NCBI GenBank assembly: GCA_944363895.1
Contig: CALVVP010000058.1
Location: forward strand, 1 to 6,546
Length of the DNA stretch: 6,546 bases
Source of the DNA: an uncultured Bacilli bacterium
GTDB taxonomy: Bacteria; Bacillota_I; Bacilli_A; RF39; UBA660
Direction of reading: 5' to 3'
How positions within the stretch are numbered: position 1 is the stretch's first letter; each line of letters starts with the position of its first letter. Below the pieces are notes generated by a model. That model did no database searches. It saw only the letters and a list, made by a program, of their open reading frames with translations, and was not told where the DNA came from. The translations under genes and the position numbers were made by a program. Shown here piece after piece: positions 5,585 to 6,546 of this stretch.

Positions 5585-6226
5585 TTAATTACAACTTCCT
5601 TCCCAGTCGATACTTCCATCATCATCAAGTGTATAACATTCAGTTCTATTTGCATTACATATAGCTTCTTCACAAAGCCCTTCTTTAATGTTAGGCCAAA
5701 GTATACCATAAAATACTACTGCAATAATGGTAACTACTACAACAATACCATAAAGCACTCCAAAGATAGCAGCTACCCAAGTTGCAGTGCCACCGCGTCT
5801 TTGGCATTCAAGTAATGCTTGATCTCGGCTTGGATTAGTTGATAAAATTAAATCAATAGTTTTATTTGCTTTTTTAGTATATATTTTACTAAATAATATA
5901 GCTGGAACAACTAAAATAATAAATTCAATTAATAATGTTAATAAGGCATTACCTATTAGATTAGTTATAAGATTTAATAAAACAATAGCCGCCCACAAAA
6001 TTATGCCTTCTACCCAAAGTTTACGATATAAATAATATACGGGTGCAAAAAATAGAGCACACCAATTCCAACCACGATTGTAAACCTTTGCAGCATTTTT
6101 ACCGGCATATGCATTTAACAATTCATCTCTGTTGATAGTTGAATTATTATTTTGATTATTTGAATAACCGCAATTACTACAAAAATTCCCAGTCATTTCT
6201 TTTCCACAATTTGGACAATACTTCAT
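5585..6226 (-). CDS. Zinc-ribbon plus DUF2628-like membrane protein
   Basis: A 213-residue protein and the first gene of the operon. Residues 4-19 hold a zinc ribbon of the CPNCG...CSNCG type (C4, C7, C16, C19). After an Asn-rich linker comes a membrane part that starts GWNWCALFFAPVYYLYRKLW (52-71), the hallmark of DUF2628-like proteins. Hydrophobic stretches follow at about 74-92, 94-113 and 150-177. The tail contains cysteines C185, C190, C197 and C212 in a short acidic region, which would fit disulphides if it faces outward (inference). The ribosome site AAAGGAG (6238-6244) is 11 nt from ATG. Zinc-ribbon membrane proteins of this sort are common in gut Bacillota, and their role is not established. 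Confidence 0.85.
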   Translation of the reverse strand: MKYCPNCGKEMTGNFCSNCGYSNNQNNNSTINRDELLNAYAGKNAAKVYNRGWNWCALFFAPVYYLYRKLWVEGIILWAAIVLLNLITNLIGNALLTLLIEFIILVVPAILFSKIYTKKANKTIDLILSTNPSRDQALLECQRRGGTATWVAAIFGVLYGIVVVVTIIAVVFYGILWPNIKEGLCEEAICNANRTECYTLDDDGSIDWEGSCN

Positions 6227-6259
6227 ATAAACAACAACTCCTTTATTTTAGCTTAACAT

Positions 6260-6315
6260 GATATAACAACATTTACAATAAAATAAATTATATTTGTTTT
6301 AAACTTTACTAAAAA
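6260..6315 (-). promoter_or_regulatory. Candidate promoters of the six-gene operon
   Basis: Two options are visible on the minus strand. One is a perfect TATAAT at 6287-6292 with a poor TTTTTA at 6310-6315, 17 nt apart. The other is an extended -10, TGTTATATC (6260-6268), nearer the first gene and similar to the TTGTTATA cores at 250-270 and 325-345. They cannot be ranked from sequence alone. Both lie after the terminator at 6323-6384, so the operon is separated from the upstream transcript. Confidence 0.4.
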
Positions 6316-6322
6316 TAGACAT

Positions 6323-6384
6323 AAAAAGCAGCACATATTTGAAAACTATTTTACAATAGTTACCCCTGAAATCAAATATGTGCT
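6323..6384 (-). terminator. Hairpin terminator of the copy-2 transcript
   Basis: A perfect 13-bp stem, AGCACATATTTGA with TCAAATATGTGCT (6384-6372 and 6342-6330 on the minus strand), is followed by GC and TTTTT. The large loop holds a second hairpin, AACTATT/AATAGTT (6361-6355 and 6350-6344), and the sequence GGGGTAAC (6366-6359), which can pair with the 5' end of the same RNA. Confidence 0.8.
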
Positions 6385-6456
6385 AAAGCTTCAAGAAAGG
6401 AAGTGTTAAAAACAATATGAAAACTAAAAAATATCGACGAATTATTGGGGTAACAG
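6323..6456 (-). ncRNA. Toxin-less transcript of element copy 2
   Basis: A transcript of about 134 nt is bounded by the promoter at 6463-6490 and the terminator at 6323-6384. It contains no ATG with a ribosome site on this strand. Its 5' GUUACCCC (6454-6447) is complementary over 8 bases to GGGGUAAC (6366-6359) in the terminator loop. The corresponding pairing in copy 1 has different bases at two positions, each compensated. It may be a regulatory RNA or a locus that lost its toxin. Ends are inferred from signals. Confidence 0.55.
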
Positions 6457-6474
6457 TTATCTATTATAGCTGTT
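6452..6474. promoter_or_regulatory. Dyad over the -10, copy 2
   Basis: AACAGTTAT-CTATT-ATAGCTGTT has 9-bp arms with one mismatch. The symmetric arrangement and the CTATT centre are the same as at 563-585, while the mismatched base differs, so symmetry itself seems to be kept. Confidence 0.45.
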
Positions 6475-6490
6475 ATTTTTCCTTTTGCAA
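6463..6490 (-). promoter_or_regulatory. Promoter of the copy-2 transcript
   Basis: TTGCAA at 6485-6490 and TATAAT at 6463-6468 lie 16 nt apart, the same geometry as the toxin promoter at 574-601. The perfect -10 and the conservation between copies support use. Confidence 0.7.
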
Positions 6491-6494
6491 GCGT

Positions 6495-6531
6495 TTCGAC
6501 AAAACTAGACATGGTTCGACATTATTCGACA
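6495..6531 (-). promoter_or_regulatory. Array of Spo0A-box-like TGTCGAA motifs, copy 2
   Basis: On the minus strand TGTCGAA occurs at 6495-6501, 6515-6521 and 6525-6531, with TGTCTAG at 6505-6511: four units at an exact 10-bp period. The first unit starts 5 bp upstream of the -35, as in copy 1. The outer part, TTTTTGTCGAATAATGTCGAA when read on the minus strand as one run, resembles the tandem 0A boxes of the abrB promoter. Confidence 0.65.
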
Positions 6532-6546
6532 AAAATTAAAAATGTT

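Larger units (their letters stand above)
6450..6546. repeat. Toxin-promoter element, copy 2, reaches the window edge
   Basis: This is a direct repeat of 561-650: 44 of 52 bases are identical in the promoter block, followed by phased TTCGACA units and a shared A-rich AATGTT end. It may continue beyond the window, where copy 1 runs into an operon terminator. Confidence 0.85.

Noticed and set aside
5518..5709. A 63-codon minus-strand open frame between the zinc-ribbon and DUF3137-like genes
   Set aside because: It overlaps both genes in another frame, has no ribosome site and reads as Tyr/Ile/Cys-rich AT translation. It is a shadow frame.
6417..6539. Plus-strand 40-codon frame through element copy 2 (MKTKKYRRIIGVTVIYYSCY...), with a similar VTVIYYNCYFFIYK frame in copy 1
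   Set aside because: The copy-1 frame has no start codon and is closed just upstream by a stop. Base changes between copies are often non-synonymous, and the conserved bases coincide with promoter, dyad and box motifs on the other strand. Conservation is better explained by regulation than by a protein. A recurring spurious gene call is likely.
1..6546. CRISPR array, tRNA, rRNA or riboswitch
   Set aside because: No regularly spaced repeat of CRISPR size, no cloverleaf with a CCA-type end and no recognised aptamer core was seen on either strand by eye.

Overview
This is an AT-rich, low-GC Bacillota-type window. The evidence is an RF2 gene with the classical UGA frameshift, strong AAGGAG-type ribosome sites, a clostripain-family peptidase, a LemA gene and arrays that match the Spo0A box. 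UGG encodes Trp, and the RF2 gene itself implies that UGA is read as stop, so the code is standard. The Spo0A-like boxes point to a spore-lineage clostridial or bacillar genome; the species cannot be told from the sequence.

Left end (1-680). The 5' part of prfB (RF2) runs leftward off the window and keeps its programmed +1 frameshift site. Between it and the operon terminator lies a compact module too small for ordinary gene calling. It has a 28-codon membrane peptide gene (389-475, minus) with a strong ribosome site, and a convergent ~64-nt antisense RNA (about 348-411, plus) with its own promoter and terminator. Both belong to what looks like a type I toxin-antitoxin locus. The toxin promoter (574-601) is preceded by TGTCGAA boxes phased at 10 bp. 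The toxin mRNA leader imitates the 5' end of the antitoxin RNA and can pair with the mRNA's own 3' tail.

Middle (648-6226). Six minus-strand genes form one tight operon, read from right to left: zinc-ribbon/DUF2628 membrane protein, DUF3137-like membrane protein, LemA, two membrane-anchored proteins with related outward-facing domains, and a membrane-anchored C11 (clostripain-family) cysteine peptidase. Gaps are 5, 1, 21 and 3 nt, then an 11-nt overlap. The operon ends in a hairpin-plus-U terminator that begins at the last stop codon. It looks like an envelope proteolysis or stress unit; no substrate can be read from the sequence.

Right end (6227-6546). This holds candidate operon promoters and then a second copy of the toxin-promoter element (box array, promoter, -10 dyad, GTTACC leader). 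Here it drives a ~135-nt transcript that ends in a strong hairpin terminator and has no toxin ORF. The pairing between leader and 3' region is kept with compensatory base changes, which argues that the RNA structure is functional. The two element copies are direct repeats that bracket the whole operon.

The most novel content is this repeated RNA/toxin element: a type I-like toxin locus with possible Spo0A control, an antitoxin-mimicking leader, and a toxin-less sister RNA.
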